From CAYNWT01 sp964450955 (GTDB lineage Bacteria > Planctomycetota > Planctomycetia > Planctomycetales > Planctomycetaceae), in NCBI GenBank assembly GCA_964450955.1, contig CAYVFI010000008.1:1-64000 (forward strand): 64,000 nucleotides of DNA. The letters run 5' to 3'. Below the pieces are notes generated by a model. The model was given only the letters and a program-made list of their open reading frames with translations, ran no database searches and was not told where the DNA came from. Shown here in pieces: positions 34,792-44,820 of this stretch. Position 1 is the stretch's first letter. Each line of letters opens with the position of its first letter. The translations under genes and the position numbers were made by a program.

Positions 34792-36849
34792 TTAGCGAGC
34801 AACTGTTCGTTGTTGCTTCCAGAGATCAAGGTAGTCCAAAGTGATTCCGAGGACTTCGTCGTTGTAGTAGTTCTCGCCGAAGATCTCGTCTTTCTTGGCC
34901 GTACCGGTTTGCTCTTCGATTTCCTTTTCGGCCTCTTCTGCTTCGGCTTTTGCTTCAGCAAGTTCGGCTGCCAGGACACTCTCGTTAAGCGAAACCGTCT
35001 TGCGGCTCTTTCGTTCTTTGAACTTCGCAATGTTCTTTGCGAGCGTCTGGAAGTCTTCGTCAGCACTGATACGAGTCGCACTGCGGTCTCGTAGAGTCGA
35101 GATAATCTTCGGAGACACGTATCCAGCAGCCACTGGGTGGCTGGCAGGGCTGATGGTGCTAAACGCCATCGCGTTGTCCAGAGTTGATTCTCCGATGTCA
35201 CGATGTTCCAGGAATGAAGGTAGGACAAGGTCAGATGTCACGCCGCGGTTTTGGGTGCTGTCACCGTTAACGCGGTAGAATTGGTTGATGGTCAGCTTTA
35301 GAGCTCCGTAGCTCTTGGAACCGAACATACGCATTCCCCGAGTCACGTTCATCACGTTTTGGACGGTGCCTTTACCGTGAGTCGTGGTGTCACCAATGAC
35401 GATTCCGCGTTTGTAGTCCTTAATCGCTCCGGCGAAAATTTCAGACGCTGAAGCAGAAAGGCGGTTACAAAGCACGATCAACGGTTCGCGACACTGGATG
35501 CGATCATCCGGGTCTTCGTGCTTAGTGACTCGACCGTCCTGTTCGAGAACCTGGACAACAGGTCCTTCGCTGATGAACAGGCCGCTGACTTCGATCGCTT
35601 CGCTTAGTGCTCCACCACCGTTGTACCGCAGGTCAACAACAACAGCATCAACACCACCCGCAGCTTCGAATTGCTTCAGAACTTTGATGACGTCTTTGCG
35701 AGTGCTCTTGAAGTCGAGGCCCAATTGAGCCGCTCGGAAGTCGCGGTAGAACGATGGGATGTTAATGACCCCGATGCGTCCTTTGCGGCCTTCGATCCGA
35801 GTTCCGGCGTCGATGATCTCGCCTTTGACTTCTGATTCCTCCAGCTTGATTTCCTGGCGAACCAATTCGTACTCATTGGTTTCACCTGATTCAGTCTGAA
35901 CTTTCAGGCGAACCTTCGTGCCCTTGTCGCCGCGAATTTTGCGGACAACGTGCTTCAGTTTCATATCAACGATATTGTCCCAGTTGCCATCGGCTTTGCT
36001 GTCAACTTCGATGATCTTGTCGTTTACTTTCAGCCGGCCATCCTTGTCTGCTGCTCCACCATCGACGACGGCGGCGACAGTGGTGTAGCCGTCTTCACTT
36101 CGTAGTGAGGCTCCGATGCCTTCCAGCTTTAGCTCCATCGCGATCTGGAAGTCAGCCAGGGTGTCCGGAGACATGTAGCTGGAGTGCGGGTCGAGTGTGT
36201 GAGTCAGGGATGACAAATAGATCTCCAACACTTCGCTGGATTCCGTCTGTGCCATCAGGTTTTGCAGTGTCTCATATCGCTTATGAACTTTGGTGCGGGC
36301 TTCAGCGAGTTCCTTGTCATCAAGTTTCAGAGACAGAATCTCGTACTTGATCCGCTTGCGCCAGCGTTCGTTCATTTCAGCGCTTGATGTGGCCCAGTCG
36401 CGATCGTCGGCGTCGATGAGCATTTCTTCGTCGACTGTGAAGTCGTGGTCCATATCGATCAGCGCGCCGACAGTTGCCAGTCGTTCTTTCATTCGCAGTT
36501 GGTAGCGTTCGAAAACAGCGAAAGCGAAGCTGACATCGCCGGACTTGATTTGGTCGTCCAGCTTTGTGTTTTGCTGACGAAGAGCCTCGACTTCGTTCTT
36601 AGAGAAGTAAAGCTTCTGGGGATCGAGGGCTTTCAGGTAACGCTCAAGAAGTTTCTTTGAGACTTCGTCATCAATCGGAGCGTGGCTAATGTGCCGCTTC
36701 GTAATCATGTCTGTGACGATGGCCGCAGTCTGGCCTTCGTCGGATTGGTTCTGGCCGCGAAGCTGCTGAGCTCCGAGGGCACAGGCAATCATGACCAACA
36801 TTCCGGTGGTCAACAAAACGGCCACACGCGTCGGATTTCTAAATCTCAT
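34792..36849 (-). CDS. Carboxy-terminal (tail-specific) processing protease, family S41
   Basis: Periplasmic serine protease that trims or degrades proteins from the C-terminus. 685 residues with a signal anchor (VAVLLTTGMLVMIACALGAQQL), an N-terminal helical region typical of Tsp/Prc, a PDZ domain at about 235-325 (LEGIGASLRSEDGYTTVAAV) and the S41 core. The catalytic Ser467 lies in LSASASEIFAGA and Lys493 in THGKGTVQ. VVVDLRYNGGGAL is the core strand. A C-terminal coiled coil rich in Ala, Glu and Lys follows (LAEAKAEAEEAEKEIEE). It is a single gene with its own terminator. Confidence 0.95.
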   Translation of the reverse strand: MRFRNPTRVAVLLTTGMLVMIACALGAQQLRGQNQSDEGQTAAIVTDMITKRHISHAPIDDEVSKKLLERYLKALDPQKLYFSKNEVEALRQQNTKLDDQIKSGDVSFAFAVFERYQLRMKERLATVGALIDMDHDFTVDEEMLIDADDRDWATSSAEMNERWRKRIKYEILSLKLDDKELAEARTKVHKRYETLQNLMAQTESSEVLEIYLSSLTHTLDPHSSYMSPDTLADFQIAMELKLEGIGASLRSEDGYTTVAAVVDGGAADKDGRLKVNDKIIEVDSKADGNWDNIVDMKLKHVVRKIRGDKGTKVRLKVQTESGETNEYELVRQEIKLEESEVKGEIIDAGTRIEGRKGRIGVINIPSFYRDFRAAQLGLDFKSTRKDVIKVLKQFEAAGGVDAVVVDLRYNGGGALSEAIEVSGLFISEGPVVQVLEQDGRVTKHEDPDDRIQCREPLIVLCNRLSASASEIFAGAIKDYKRGIVIGDTTTHGKGTVQNVMNVTRGMRMFGSKSYGALKLTINQFYRVNGDSTQNRGVTSDLVLPSFLEHRDIGESTLDNAMAFSTISPASHPVAAGYVSPKIISTLRDRSATRISADEDFQTLAKNIAKFKERKSRKTVSLNESVLAAELAEAKAEAEEAEKEIEEQTGTAKKDEIFGENYYNDEVLGITLDYLDLWKQQRTVAR

Positions 36850-37024
36850 AAGGCTCTCGTGTAAATATGGGTTAGTCAGGCAGACCCGACCGTTAGCGGC
36901 TCAGTGAAAAATGGTATCGCACCACCCAATTTCGGGCAATATGACTGAGGTCCATCTAACGGTTTCGACGTGTTCAGGCATGCTTTCTTACGAGTTTTCG
37001 ATCGTCACTGAGCAATGGATTCGA

Positions 37025-38368
37025 CTATTTTTTTCGCTGCTTGCTACTCAGACGCGTTGTTGCCGGGAATTGGAGGCTTCGCGTGATCGATTCGTGTGTT
37101 TTGGCAACTTTCTCTGAATCAGATGCCGCAACGGAGAAAACCAGTGACGCCTGTTGCCCATTCGGCGCGGCGCACAGGTAATAGATCCATTCCATTTCTG
37201 TTGAGTCAGATGTGCCCCTGGCGACGGTCCGGAACAGGAAGGAAGGTTCCTTTCGCAGGACGTCGCCTCGCGTCAGATCTGTCAGACGGTCACCAAGTGT
37301 GTCGCGAATGTCTTTTGTAAACTGTCTCTCAGGAGTGTGAGAACCTGGTTTGACCTGGCCGACCCGGGCAAGGTTGCACTGTGCGACAAGATTGCCTTCG
37401 CGAACCAAACGCAGAATCGAAGAACGATCGCTTTCGTTAAACACGTGCCAGTCGCGATCGTGCCGGAATTCAACTCCCCATGGAGAACGGTAGACAAGTT
37501 CCAGGCTGCGTTTGTCTGGTTCTACCGGAATCTGCCGGTCGTCGGGCAGAGACGCGTCGCTACGTTGTCTGTCCCAGACTATGTTGGCTTCGACCTTCAG
37601 GCCGGGTGAAACGGTTCCGGCCGAACGTTCTTCGACTCGTTTGAGTTCGAAATGGCGAATGTAACCTGAGGTGAGGTCAAACATCATGTGGCCGTCGATA
37701 TCGATGACACACGCCGAACCAACCGACGCACCTTCAATTTCTCCGGTGATTTTGATTTTCGCCTGTTTGCGAACCACAGAAACCAGTTCGCATGTCAGTT
37801 TGCTTTTCACCGCGGCTTCAGTGTCGGTCAGCATCTGCATAACCCACTGGTCGGGGTTCCACTTTTCACCGATTTCGACATCGTTGTTCGGCAGCATGGC
37901 CGCTGCGGACAGCGTGTCGCCGGGTGACGAAAGCAGGTCCAGCGATTCGCGTGTAAGCGGTTTCCCTGGCGAGTAGAACAGCACGCCGGGCGTCCGTCCT
38001 TCTGCAACGACCAGGCTTGCTGGTTCCAGTTTTGAACTGGTCTTATGATCGCCCACCGTCGTCGCGGAGACGGCATTCGAATAACGCCGGACTGCTCGAA
38101 ACGCCTTGGCTTCGCGGCCGCCCGAGACCAGTCGACGTTCTTTAAATGAGTACTGAGCGGCTGACTTCAGCGGCCATTCTTTGGCAGCGCCTTCAGCGAC
38201 TGGCGTCAGCACCTGGCCGGTAATTGTCGCCGTGGCATTAACCTGGAAGGCAGACTGGCCAGCTTCTTCTGCGAGACTGTAAGTGTCTTCAGCGGAAGCG
38301 GCTGATCCGGCGATTGCAATAACAAGAGCCGCGGACGTGAAGAGTTTGATGAGCGCATCCTTGCTCAC
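37025..38368 (-). CDS. Secreted protein of unknown function after dxs
   Basis: 447 residues with a clear signal peptide (LIKLFTSAALVIAIAGSAASAE, cleaved after ASA). The body is beta-rich with no recognised domain. A lysine/arginine tail (SSKQRKK) ends it. It starts 29 nt after the dxs stop codon and so probably lies at the end of the ispA-dxs transcript, though nothing links it to isoprenoid synthesis. The size and the repeated Val/Ser-rich strands fit an envelope or periplasmic protein. Confidence 0.8.
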   Translation of the reverse strand: MSKDALIKLFTSAALVIAIAGSAASAEDTYSLAEEAGQSAFQVNATATITGQVLTPVAEGAAKEWPLKSAAQYSFKERRLVSGGREAKAFRAVRRYSNAVSATTVGDHKTSSKLEPASLVVAEGRTPGVLFYSPGKPLTRESLDLLSSPGDTLSAAAMLPNNDVEIGEKWNPDQWVMQMLTDTEAAVKSKLTCELVSVVRKQAKIKITGEIEGASVGSACVIDIDGHMMFDLTSGYIRHFELKRVEERSAGTVSPGLKVEANIVWDRQRSDASLPDDRQIPVEPDKRSLELVYRSPWGVEFRHDRDWHVFNESDRSSILRLVREGNLVAQCNLARVGQVKPGSHTPERQFTKDIRDTLGDRLTDLTRGDVLRKEPSFLFRTVARGTSDSTEMEWIYYLCAAPNGQQASLVFSVAASDSEKVAKTHESITRSLQFPATTRLSSKQRKK

Positions 38369-38397
38369 GATGACCTCCCTGGTTGTTCAGACTATTC

Positions 38398-40305
38398 CTA
38401 CTCGCCAACGACGCTCGCGCGTTCTGACATGGCGATTGCTGTTTTAACGATTCCGGCTTCGTCCAGACCCAAATCGGTCAACAGTTCGTCACGGTCCCCG
38501 TGTTCAATGAAGCTATCGGGGATACCAAGACAGCGAACGTTTCGCGTGGAAAGACCGGCATGATTTGCCGCTTCCAGAACCGCGCTTCCGAACCCGCCGG
38601 TGAGGGCGTTTTCTTCCAATGTAATGACAAAGCCTGTTTCATTAATCGCCCGACGGACGACTTCGGCGTCAATCGGTTTTGCGAATCGAGCGTTCACCAC
38701 GCCAATATCCAGGCCTTCATCCGCGCGAAGTTGCTCTGCAGCCCGAACCGCGCGGGGCAGCAGGGCTCCGAACGACAGAATTGTGCCGTCTTTACCCCAA
38801 CTCAGGATTTCTGCTCGACCAGTCTCAACATCGGCAAGTTCACGCTCAACCTGCTCGACATTCGTTTTTGGGTATCGAATCGAACACGGACCAGAGTAGC
38901 TCAAGGCAAACTGCAGCATTGGTTCGACATCGTGCTCATCACCCGGAGCCATGACGACCATGTTGGGGAAGATTCGCATGTACGAGTTGTCAAATACGCC
39001 GTGGTGCGTCGGGCCGTCCGGACCGCATAGGCCGGCTCGGTCCAGGCAGAACGTTACTGGCAGATTTTGCAGAGCCACTTCCTGGAAGATGTGGTCGAAG
39101 CTTCGTTGCAGGAACGTGCTGTAGATGTCAACGATTGGACGCATACCCGACTTGGCCATACCGCCGGCAAACGCGACCGCATGGGCTTCGCAGATTCCGG
39201 TGTCGAAGAACCGATCCGGGAAGTCTGTGCGAATGTCGCCAAGCTTGTTGCCCGCACACATGGCGGCGGTCATGACGGTGACACGTTTGTCTTTTTCCAT
39301 CGCCCGATAGATGGCTTCGCTCATCGAACTCGTATACGCGCGAGACGAACTGCTGCGGATGGAAACGATTTCGTTTTCGTCGTTGCGTTGGAACGGTGGC
39401 GGTGAGTGGAACTTCACCGGGTCGGCAGTTGCCGGTTCGAATCCGTGACCCTTTTCGGTAAACACGTGCAGCAGCACCGGTCCGCTGACGTCCTTCACCA
39501 TTTCCAGGTAGTCGCGAAGGCTGTGCAGGTCGTGGCCGTCAACAGGTCCAATGTAGCGGAAGCCCATTTCTTCAAACAGCATGCCACCGTGAAGGAACGT
39601 CTTCATCGCGTCTTTGAACTGCGACAGCTTGCGCTCAACTGGTTCGCCAACAACGGGAAGCTTGTTAAGCACCCAGCTGATGTCGCGTTTCATGCCGTTG
39701 TAAAACGGAGCGACTCGAGCCTTATCCAGGTAGCTGGCCAAGCCACCAACTCGCGGGCAGATGCCCATTTGGTTGTCGTTGAGGATGACCAGCATGTCGC
39801 TGTTCAGTCCGGCAGCGTTGTTCATTGCTTCAAACACAACGCCCGATGGCAATGCTCCGTCTCCGATGACAGCCACTGAGCGGCGTCCGTCGTCAAACAA
39901 CAGGTCGTCGGCCGTCTGCATTCCAAGCACTGTCGAAACGCTGGCACCCGCGTGACCGGTCAGGAACAGGTCGTACTCGCTCTCTTCCGGATTCGGGTAA
40001 CCCATCAAGCCGCCCTTCTGGCGAATCGTGGGGAACTCGGCGTAGCGGCCGGTCACAAGTTTGTGCGGGTAAATTTGGTGGCCCGTGTCCCAGATCAAGC
40101 GATCCTTGGAGAAGTCGTAGACCAGATGCAGGGCGATGGTGAGTTCGACAACGCCAAGGTTGCTGGCAAAGTGGGCGGTTCGGTCTGACACGACGGCACA
40201 CAACGCCTCTCGCACTTCGTCAGCGAGTCGATCCAGCTGTTCCTTGCTGAGATCCTTAAGATCCTTGGGAGACGTAATGTTTGGCAGGATGTCGTATTGC
40301 ATCAT
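38398..40305 (-). CDS. dxs: 1-deoxy-D-xylulose-5-phosphate synthase
   Basis: First enzyme of the MEP isoprenoid pathway: pyruvate plus glyceraldehyde 3-phosphate gives DXP, with thiamine diphosphate. The 635 residues match the family length. The TPP site is GDGALPSGVVFEAMN with the following NDNQMGI. The N-terminal RTAHFASNLGVVELTIALH and GHQIYPHKLVTGR are the DXS substrate region. The transketolase-like pyrimidine domain (FFDTGICEAHAVAFAGGMAKSG) and the C-terminal domain follow. Its ATG overlaps the ispA stop by 4 nt, so both enzymes are coupled and supply the same pathway. Confidence 0.97.
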   Translation of the reverse strand: MMQYDILPNITSPKDLKDLSKEQLDRLADEVREALCAVVSDRTAHFASNLGVVELTIALHLVYDFSKDRLIWDTGHQIYPHKLVTGRYAEFPTIRQKGGLMGYPNPEESEYDLFLTGHAGASVSTVLGMQTADDLLFDDGRRSVAVIGDGALPSGVVFEAMNNAAGLNSDMLVILNDNQMGICPRVGGLASYLDKARVAPFYNGMKRDISWVLNKLPVVGEPVERKLSQFKDAMKTFLHGGMLFEEMGFRYIGPVDGHDLHSLRDYLEMVKDVSGPVLLHVFTEKGHGFEPATADPVKFHSPPPFQRNDENEIVSIRSSSSRAYTSSMSEAIYRAMEKDKRVTVMTAAMCAGNKLGDIRTDFPDRFFDTGICEAHAVAFAGGMAKSGMRPIVDIYSTFLQRSFDHIFQEVALQNLPVTFCLDRAGLCGPDGPTHHGVFDNSYMRIFPNMVVMAPGDEHDVEPMLQFALSYSGPCSIRYPKTNVEQVERELADVETGRAEILSWGKDGTILSFGALLPRAVRAAEQLRADEGLDIGVVNARFAKPIDAEVVRRAINETGFVITLEENALTGGFGSAVLEAANHAGLSTRNVRCLGIPDSFIEHGDRDELLTDLGLDEAGIVKTAIAMSERASVVGE

Positions 40306-41207
40306 TGTTCTCGTTGTAGCACGAACCGTGCGAGTTGCCTGAGGTGTTTTGCTTCGTCAAACACTTCCAGTGCTTCGCAAGCGTCCTTGATGAGTTGTTC
40401 GGCCCTGTCCTGGCTTTCTTGCAGACCCAGGAGTCCCGGGTAAGTCAATTTCCCGGCGTCAGAGTCTTTGCCGACCCGTTTCCCTATTTTCTGCGCATCA
40501 CCGCGGATGTCCAATAGATCATCCGCAATCTGGAACGCTAAACCAACACGTTCTCCATACGTTTCTAACGCAAAAATCTGCTTTTCGTTGGCGCGAGCGA
40601 CTCTCGCACCGATTGTGAGGGCACTTTTCAGCAGCCGACCGGTCTTCCGTTTGTGGATTCCCTCCAGCTGTTCCAGCGTAAATTTGTGCCCTTTGGCCGC
40701 CAGTGGCTCTGACTGCATGTCCACAGTTTGCCCGCCCACCATGCCTTCTCGACCGGCTGCCAGAGCTAAATCCAGCACACATGCCGAAGCGACGTCAGCG
40801 GGCAGATTTGCCTTCGCAATCGTCTCGAACGCCAGCGTCAGCAACGCGTCACCGGCCAAAATCGCCATGGCCTCGCCGTAAACGATGTGGTTGGTCGGTT
40901 TGCCTCGCCTGAGGTCATCGTCATCCATGGCCGGCAAATCGTCGTGGATCAACGAGTACGTATGAACCATCTCCACCGCGCACGCAACGGGCAGGGCGGC
41001 TTCCGCATCGCCACCACAAGTCGCACACGCCACCAACGACAACACCGGCCTAAGCCGCTTGCCGCCCGCCATCAAGCTGTACTGCATTGACTCCCGAAGC
41101 GTGTCCGGGCAATCCGGCAGCGAAGCGACCGATGACTCAAGGGCTGCATTAACCAGCGAACGCAGTTGGTCAAAATGGGCCTGATCGAGTTGTTGAGAAT
41201 CTGTCAT
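40302..41207 (-). CDS. ispA: Polyprenyl synthetase (farnesyl/geranylgeranyl diphosphate synthase)
   Basis: Condenses isopentenyl diphosphate with allylic diphosphates. About 301 residues. The first aspartate-rich motif is in HDDLPAMDDDDLRRGKPTNH and the second in FQIADDLLDIRGD, both intact. GGKRLRPVLSLVAC is the family's IPP-binding start, and LGLQESQDRAEQLIKDACEAL lies near the end. The two residues before the first motif set product length; a C15 or C20 product cannot be told apart here. The start at 41207 is favoured over 41219 only weakly. The gene heads a coupled unit with dxs. Confidence 0.95.
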   Translation of the reverse strand: MTDSQQLDQAHFDQLRSLVNAALESSVASLPDCPDTLRESMQYSLMAGGKRLRPVLSLVACATCGGDAEAALPVACAVEMVHTYSLIHDDLPAMDDDDLRRGKPTNHIVYGEAMAILAGDALLTLAFETIAKANLPADVASACVLDLALAAGREGMVGGQTVDMQSEPLAAKGHKFTLEQLEGIHKRKTGRLLKSALTIGARVARANEKQIFALETYGERVGLAFQIADDLLDIRGDAQKIGKRVGKDSDAGKLTYPGLLGLQESQDRAEQLIKDACEALEVFDEAKHLRQLARFVLQREQ

Positions 41208-41445
41208 CTGCCGCCGCATCGCAGTTCTGGGTATCAGCAGAACGTAACTGATGCGGCGTTCTGAACCAAAGGTTCGGCTTGAACTTTTTCAAGACAGCGT
41301 GCCAGGCCTTCTTGTCGCCGTGGTTCATGCATACGAACCAACACCACAATACAGCAGCCCCGCGCGAACGCCACGTGGCATGACGACTGGGCAGTCACGG
41401 TGTAAGCTCCACAAACCAACTTCAGCTTACACGACGAGGTTCACG

Positions 41446-43842
41446 ATGACGCGTCACACGTTGCTTGTTGCTGTAGTCCCGCTTTTCTTCGGAGTCACGA
41501 TGGCTGTACACGGACAGGAACCCTACAAGCTTCCACCGAAAGAAGTTGTCGACATTATCGATGCGAAGCCGGATCCCGGAGTAAGCCTGAGTCCGGATAC
41601 GACATGGATGTTGTTGATCGATCGGACGGCGATGCCGGGTATCGAAGATGTGGCTCGACGCATGCTGCGGTTGGGCGGAATGCGAATTGATCCTGCGGGC
41701 AACTGTCAGTTTCAGACGCGATTCAATGCGGGGTTAAGTGTTCGCAAACGTGACGGAGGCGACGCGGTTCGGGTCCCCATTCCGACCGGCGGGAAGTTAC
41801 TTGGAACAACCTGGTCGCACGATTCGAAAGCATTCGCGTTTACGGTCGTGACAGACACTGGAATGCAGTTATGGGCCGCGACGCCCGAGACTGCCGCGAA
41901 GCCGGTTTTGCTGACCGATGCGATGTCTGGCGTGCTGGGTGGAGTGTCGTGGTTCCCCGATGCGAAGCGCTTGCTGGTTCGAATCGTTCCGAAAGACCGC
42001 GGCCCTGAACCCGACGCGCCGAAGGCTCCGATAGGGCCCAACATCCAGGAGTCTTCAGGAAACAAGTCGCCAACGCGGACCTACCAGGACTTGTTGGGCA
42101 GCCCGTACGACGAAGCCTTGTTCGAACACTACTGCGTCGGGCAGCTGACCATTATCGACCTGGACGGGACGCAGCACCCGATTGGCGAACCGGGATTGTA
42201 TTCGGGCGTTTCCATTTCGCCGGATGCGAATCACCTGCTTGTGACTCAAATCAAGAAACCGTTCTCGTACTTGTTGACGTACCGTTCGTTTCCGCAGTCC
42301 ATCGAAGTTTGGAACATGAATGGCGAACGCGAGTACCAGGTCGCCGATGTGCCAATGGCTGAGAATATTCCCATTCAAGGCGTGCGACTGGGACGACGTA
42401 GCGTTCGTTGGAAGACCGGTTCAGACGCAACACTAATGTGGGCGGAAGCTCTGGATGGTGGCGATCCGAACCAGGAAGCCGATCACCGCGACAAGCTGAT
42501 GACGTTGGCTGCTCCGTTTTCTGGTTCGGCCAAAGAGGTCCTGAAGACGCAGCATCGGTTCTCAGGAGCCGCGTACTTCCAGGACAAGTCGCTGATGGCC
42601 GTGACCGACTACGATCGGGACAAGCGGTGGGTTCGAACGCTGCTTTACAATCTTGAAAAGATGAACGACGAACCTCGCGTGCTGATGGATCGCAGTATCC
42701 GCGACCGTTATGGCAATCCGGGCACGATACTTGGTGTTCCTGACGCTCACGGTCGCATTGTTGCTCGGCAGGACGGAAACTGGATTTACCGTGCCGGAGC
42801 AGGCGCGTCGCCTGAAGGGAACCTTCCGTTTCTTGATCGTCAGGATTTAAACACGCTGAAAACCGAACGCCTGTGGCGCTGCGAGAAAGGGGCTGCGGAG
42901 AGTGTTGTTGCGATTGTTGAAAGTTCGCTCAACGACAAACCAACGGTCATCACGGCGCGCGAGACGCCGACGGAACCGGACAACTTCTTCCTGAAAGATC
43001 TCAACAACGATAGTGCAACGGTGCTCACGGACTACCAGGATCCAACGCCCCAGATTCGGGGAATCAAGAAGCAGTTGGTGAAGTACGAACGTTCTGACGG
43101 AGTCCCGCTGTCGGCGACGTTGTACCTGCCTGCTGACTACAAAGAAGGAACACGCCTCCCGCTTCTGGTGTGGGCTTACCCGCGTGAGTTCAACGATGCG
43201 AAGACGGCCGGACAGATTTCCGGCAGCCCATGGCAGTTTACTCGGATGGGTGGCATCACCCATCTGACGCTACTGACTCAGGGGTACGCGATCATGGATG
43301 CCGCGACGATGCCCGTGATCGGCGATCCGGAAACGATGAACGACACGTTCATTGAACAAATCGTTGATGCCGCGAAAGCAGCCATCGACAAAGCCGTTGA
43401 TATGGGTGTTGCTGATCGCGATCGAGTTTGCGTTGGCGGTCACAGCTATGGTGCGTTCATGACGGCCAATCTGATGGCACACAGTAAGCTGTTTAAGGCG
43501 GGTATCGCTCGCAGCGGCGCGTACAACCGGACGCTCACGCCGTTTGGGTTCCAAAGCGAACGCAGAACCTATTGGGAGGCGAAAGACATCTACCACAGCA
43601 TCTCGCCGTTTATGCACGCGGACAAGATTCAGGATCCCATCCTGTTTATCCACGGCGAGAACGATAACAACTCGGGAACGTTCCCGCTGCAGTCGAAGCG
43701 GATGTACCAGGCAATCAAAGGCCACGGTGGAACCGTTCGACTAGTGATGCTCCCGCACGAAAGCCACGGCTACCGTGCGAGAGAATCAGTCCTGCATACT
43801 CAGGCAGAGATGATCGAGTGGTTTGCGGAGCACTTGAAGTAG
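41446..43842 (+). CDS. Secreted S9-family prolyl-oligopeptidase-like peptidase (glutamyl-endopeptidase-like)
   Basis: 798 residues with an N-terminal signal peptide (TLLVAVVPLFFGVTMAVHGQE), a beta-propeller-like N-terminal two-thirds, and an alpha/beta-hydrolase catalytic end. The triad is visible: Ser667 in GGHSYGAFM, Asp740 in HGENDNNSG, and a His in HESHGY (His771 or His774). It resembles the S9D group, typified by the chloroplast glutamyl endopeptidase. The start at 41446 follows a GAGGT site; a 195-nt longer frame exists upstream. It is a single gene, probably for periplasmic peptide turnover. Confidence 0.92.
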   Translation: MTRHTLLVAVVPLFFGVTMAVHGQEPYKLPPKEVVDIIDAKPDPGVSLSPDTTWMLLIDRTAMPGIEDVARRMLRLGGMRIDPAGNCQFQTRFNAGLSVRKRDGGDAVRVPIPTGGKLLGTTWSHDSKAFAFTVVTDTGMQLWAATPETAAKPVLLTDAMSGVLGGVSWFPDAKRLLVRIVPKDRGPEPDAPKAPIGPNIQESSGNKSPTRTYQDLLGSPYDEALFEHYCVGQLTIIDLDGTQHPIGEPGLYSGVSISPDANHLLVTQIKKPFSYLLTYRSFPQSIEVWNMNGEREYQVADVPMAENIPIQGVRLGRRSVRWKTGSDATLMWAEALDGGDPNQEADHRDKLMTLAAPFSGSAKEVLKTQHRFSGAAYFQDKSLMAVTDYDRDKRWVRTLLYNLEKMNDEPRVLMDRSIRDRYGNPGTILGVPDAHGRIVARQDGNWIYRAGAGASPEGNLPFLDRQDLNTLKTERLWRCEKGAAESVVAIVESSLNDKPTVITARETPTEPDNFFLKDLNNDSATVLTDYQDPTPQIRGIKKQLVKYERSDGVPLSATLYLPADYKEGTRLPLLVWAYPREFNDAKTAGQISGSPWQFTRMGGITHLTLLTQGYAIMDAATMPVIGDPETMNDTFIEQIVDAAKAAIDKAVDMGVADRDRVCVGGHSYGAFMTANLMAHSKLFKAGIARSGAYNRTLTPFGFQSERRTYWEAKDIYHSISPFMHADKIQDPILFIHGENDNNSGTFPLQSKRMYQAIKGHGGTVRLVMLPHESHGYRARESVLHTQAEMIEWFAEHLK

Positions 43843-43875
43843 ATCGTTGCACTCCGCAAACGGGATCACCAGTTC

Positions 43876-44442
43876 CTAAGTCACAACAACTCCGCGTCGC
43901 TTCTTGCGCCGGAAACAGGCAAAAGCCATCAGGCCACACAAACCGAGTGCGGACGGTTCAGGCACGGCACTTAAGTTGGCCGCCTGTATCTTGCTAAACG
44001 CTGCCAGAGCGGTCGTGTTTGTGGGTGTCAAAGTGAATGATGAACTCGGGGCCGTCAGGGAGTTGGTGCCGATTCCTGGACCGAATGTGTCGCCACCAGT
44101 CTGGTAGTCTCCCAGCACGATATTGGCGTTAAATGAAGTGATTACCAAGGGCGGCGCGCCACCGGTGATCGCGCTCAGGCTGAATTCAATCGTCTCGCCA
44201 TTGTCAACAAATCCATTGTTGCCTCCGGAACCCGTGACTCCTAAACCAAAAAGTTGCTGCGTGATTGACCCCTGCGCAGAACTGATCACCAGCTGATAGG
44301 CATTGCCCGAGAACGTGCCGGTGAAAATTTGGTTCCCTGTTACGGGGTCAAACGTGCCACCCATCGTCAAATCGAAGCAGAGGTTAGCCTGCGCTTGGGG
44401 CGTAGCCAGCAAGAGCAGAGCAAAGAAAGGTAAGAGTCTCAT
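43876..44442 (-). CDS. PEP-CTERM sorting-domain protein
   Basis: About 188 residues with a signal peptide (RLLPFFALLLLATPQAQA) and the C-terminal PEP-CTERM unit: VPEPSALGLCGLMAFACFRRKKR, a VPEP motif followed by a hydrophobic helix and an Arg/Lys cluster. Such proteins are recognised by an exosortase, cut at the PEP site and displayed or released at the surface. The central part is beta-rich with Gly/Thr/Asn (NNGFVDNGETIEFSLSA). No exosortase or PEP-CTERM partner gene is near, so it depends on one elsewhere in the genome. Confidence 0.92.
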   Translation of the reverse strand: MRLLPFFALLLLATPQAQANLCFDLTMGGTFDPVTGNQIFTGTFSGNAYQLVISSAQGSITQQLFGLGVTGSGGNNGFVDNGETIEFSLSAITGGAPPLVITSFNANIVLGDYQTGGDTFGPGIGTNSLTAPSSSFTLTPTNTTALAAFSKIQAANLSAVPEPSALGLCGLMAFACFRRKKRRGVVVT

Positions 44443-44820
44443 GTCACCGAACCTGTTTCCAAGAGTGCCCGCTTGGAAGTCCTGGCCCTTGCCCATATCC
44501 AGTTTGACCAGGGTGGGCCGAGCTTGCAAGGACAACCTCAGATCAGAGGCAGGAAGGCATGTCGCAATCACTGCGATGGGCTCTAAAACACGGTTTCAGA
44601 GACTAGAGAGCCGCGTTTTTGCGCGGAACGGCGTTCAACGAACTCTTGGGCGTGGCGGGAGTTCGCAACTTAAATTGGGCCGTTCTACGGCCGAGGGAAG
44701 ATGGATCCAAGCCGCGATTTGGCTGGCACTTTGGGAACAACGATGCACCAAGTCCGGCATCTTACAAGCTCGGTCAGGTGCATCGTCCCAGTCAGGTCTG
44801 TTGGTTTCAGAAACCTACTC
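44443..44820. other. Intergenic region between PEP-CTERM and DUF1571 genes
   Basis: 378 nt with no convincing coding frame. It carries the leader of the PEP-CTERM gene and the 3' flank of the DUF1571 gene. It holds one 10-bp inverted repeat (44740-44786). No strong ribosome site or terminator was found. Confidence 0.5.
44740..44786. repeat. 10-bp inverted repeat in the intergenic region
   Basis: ACGATGCACC (44740-44749) and GGTGCATCGT (44777-44786) are perfect reverse complements with a 27-nt spacer. No T run follows, so it is not a clear terminator. It could be an operator or hairpin, or chance. Confidence 0.35.

Noticed and set aside
39425..39445. tRNA-like TPsiC motif (GGTTCGAATCC)
   Set aside because: Lies inside dxs with no cloverleaf arms; coincidental.
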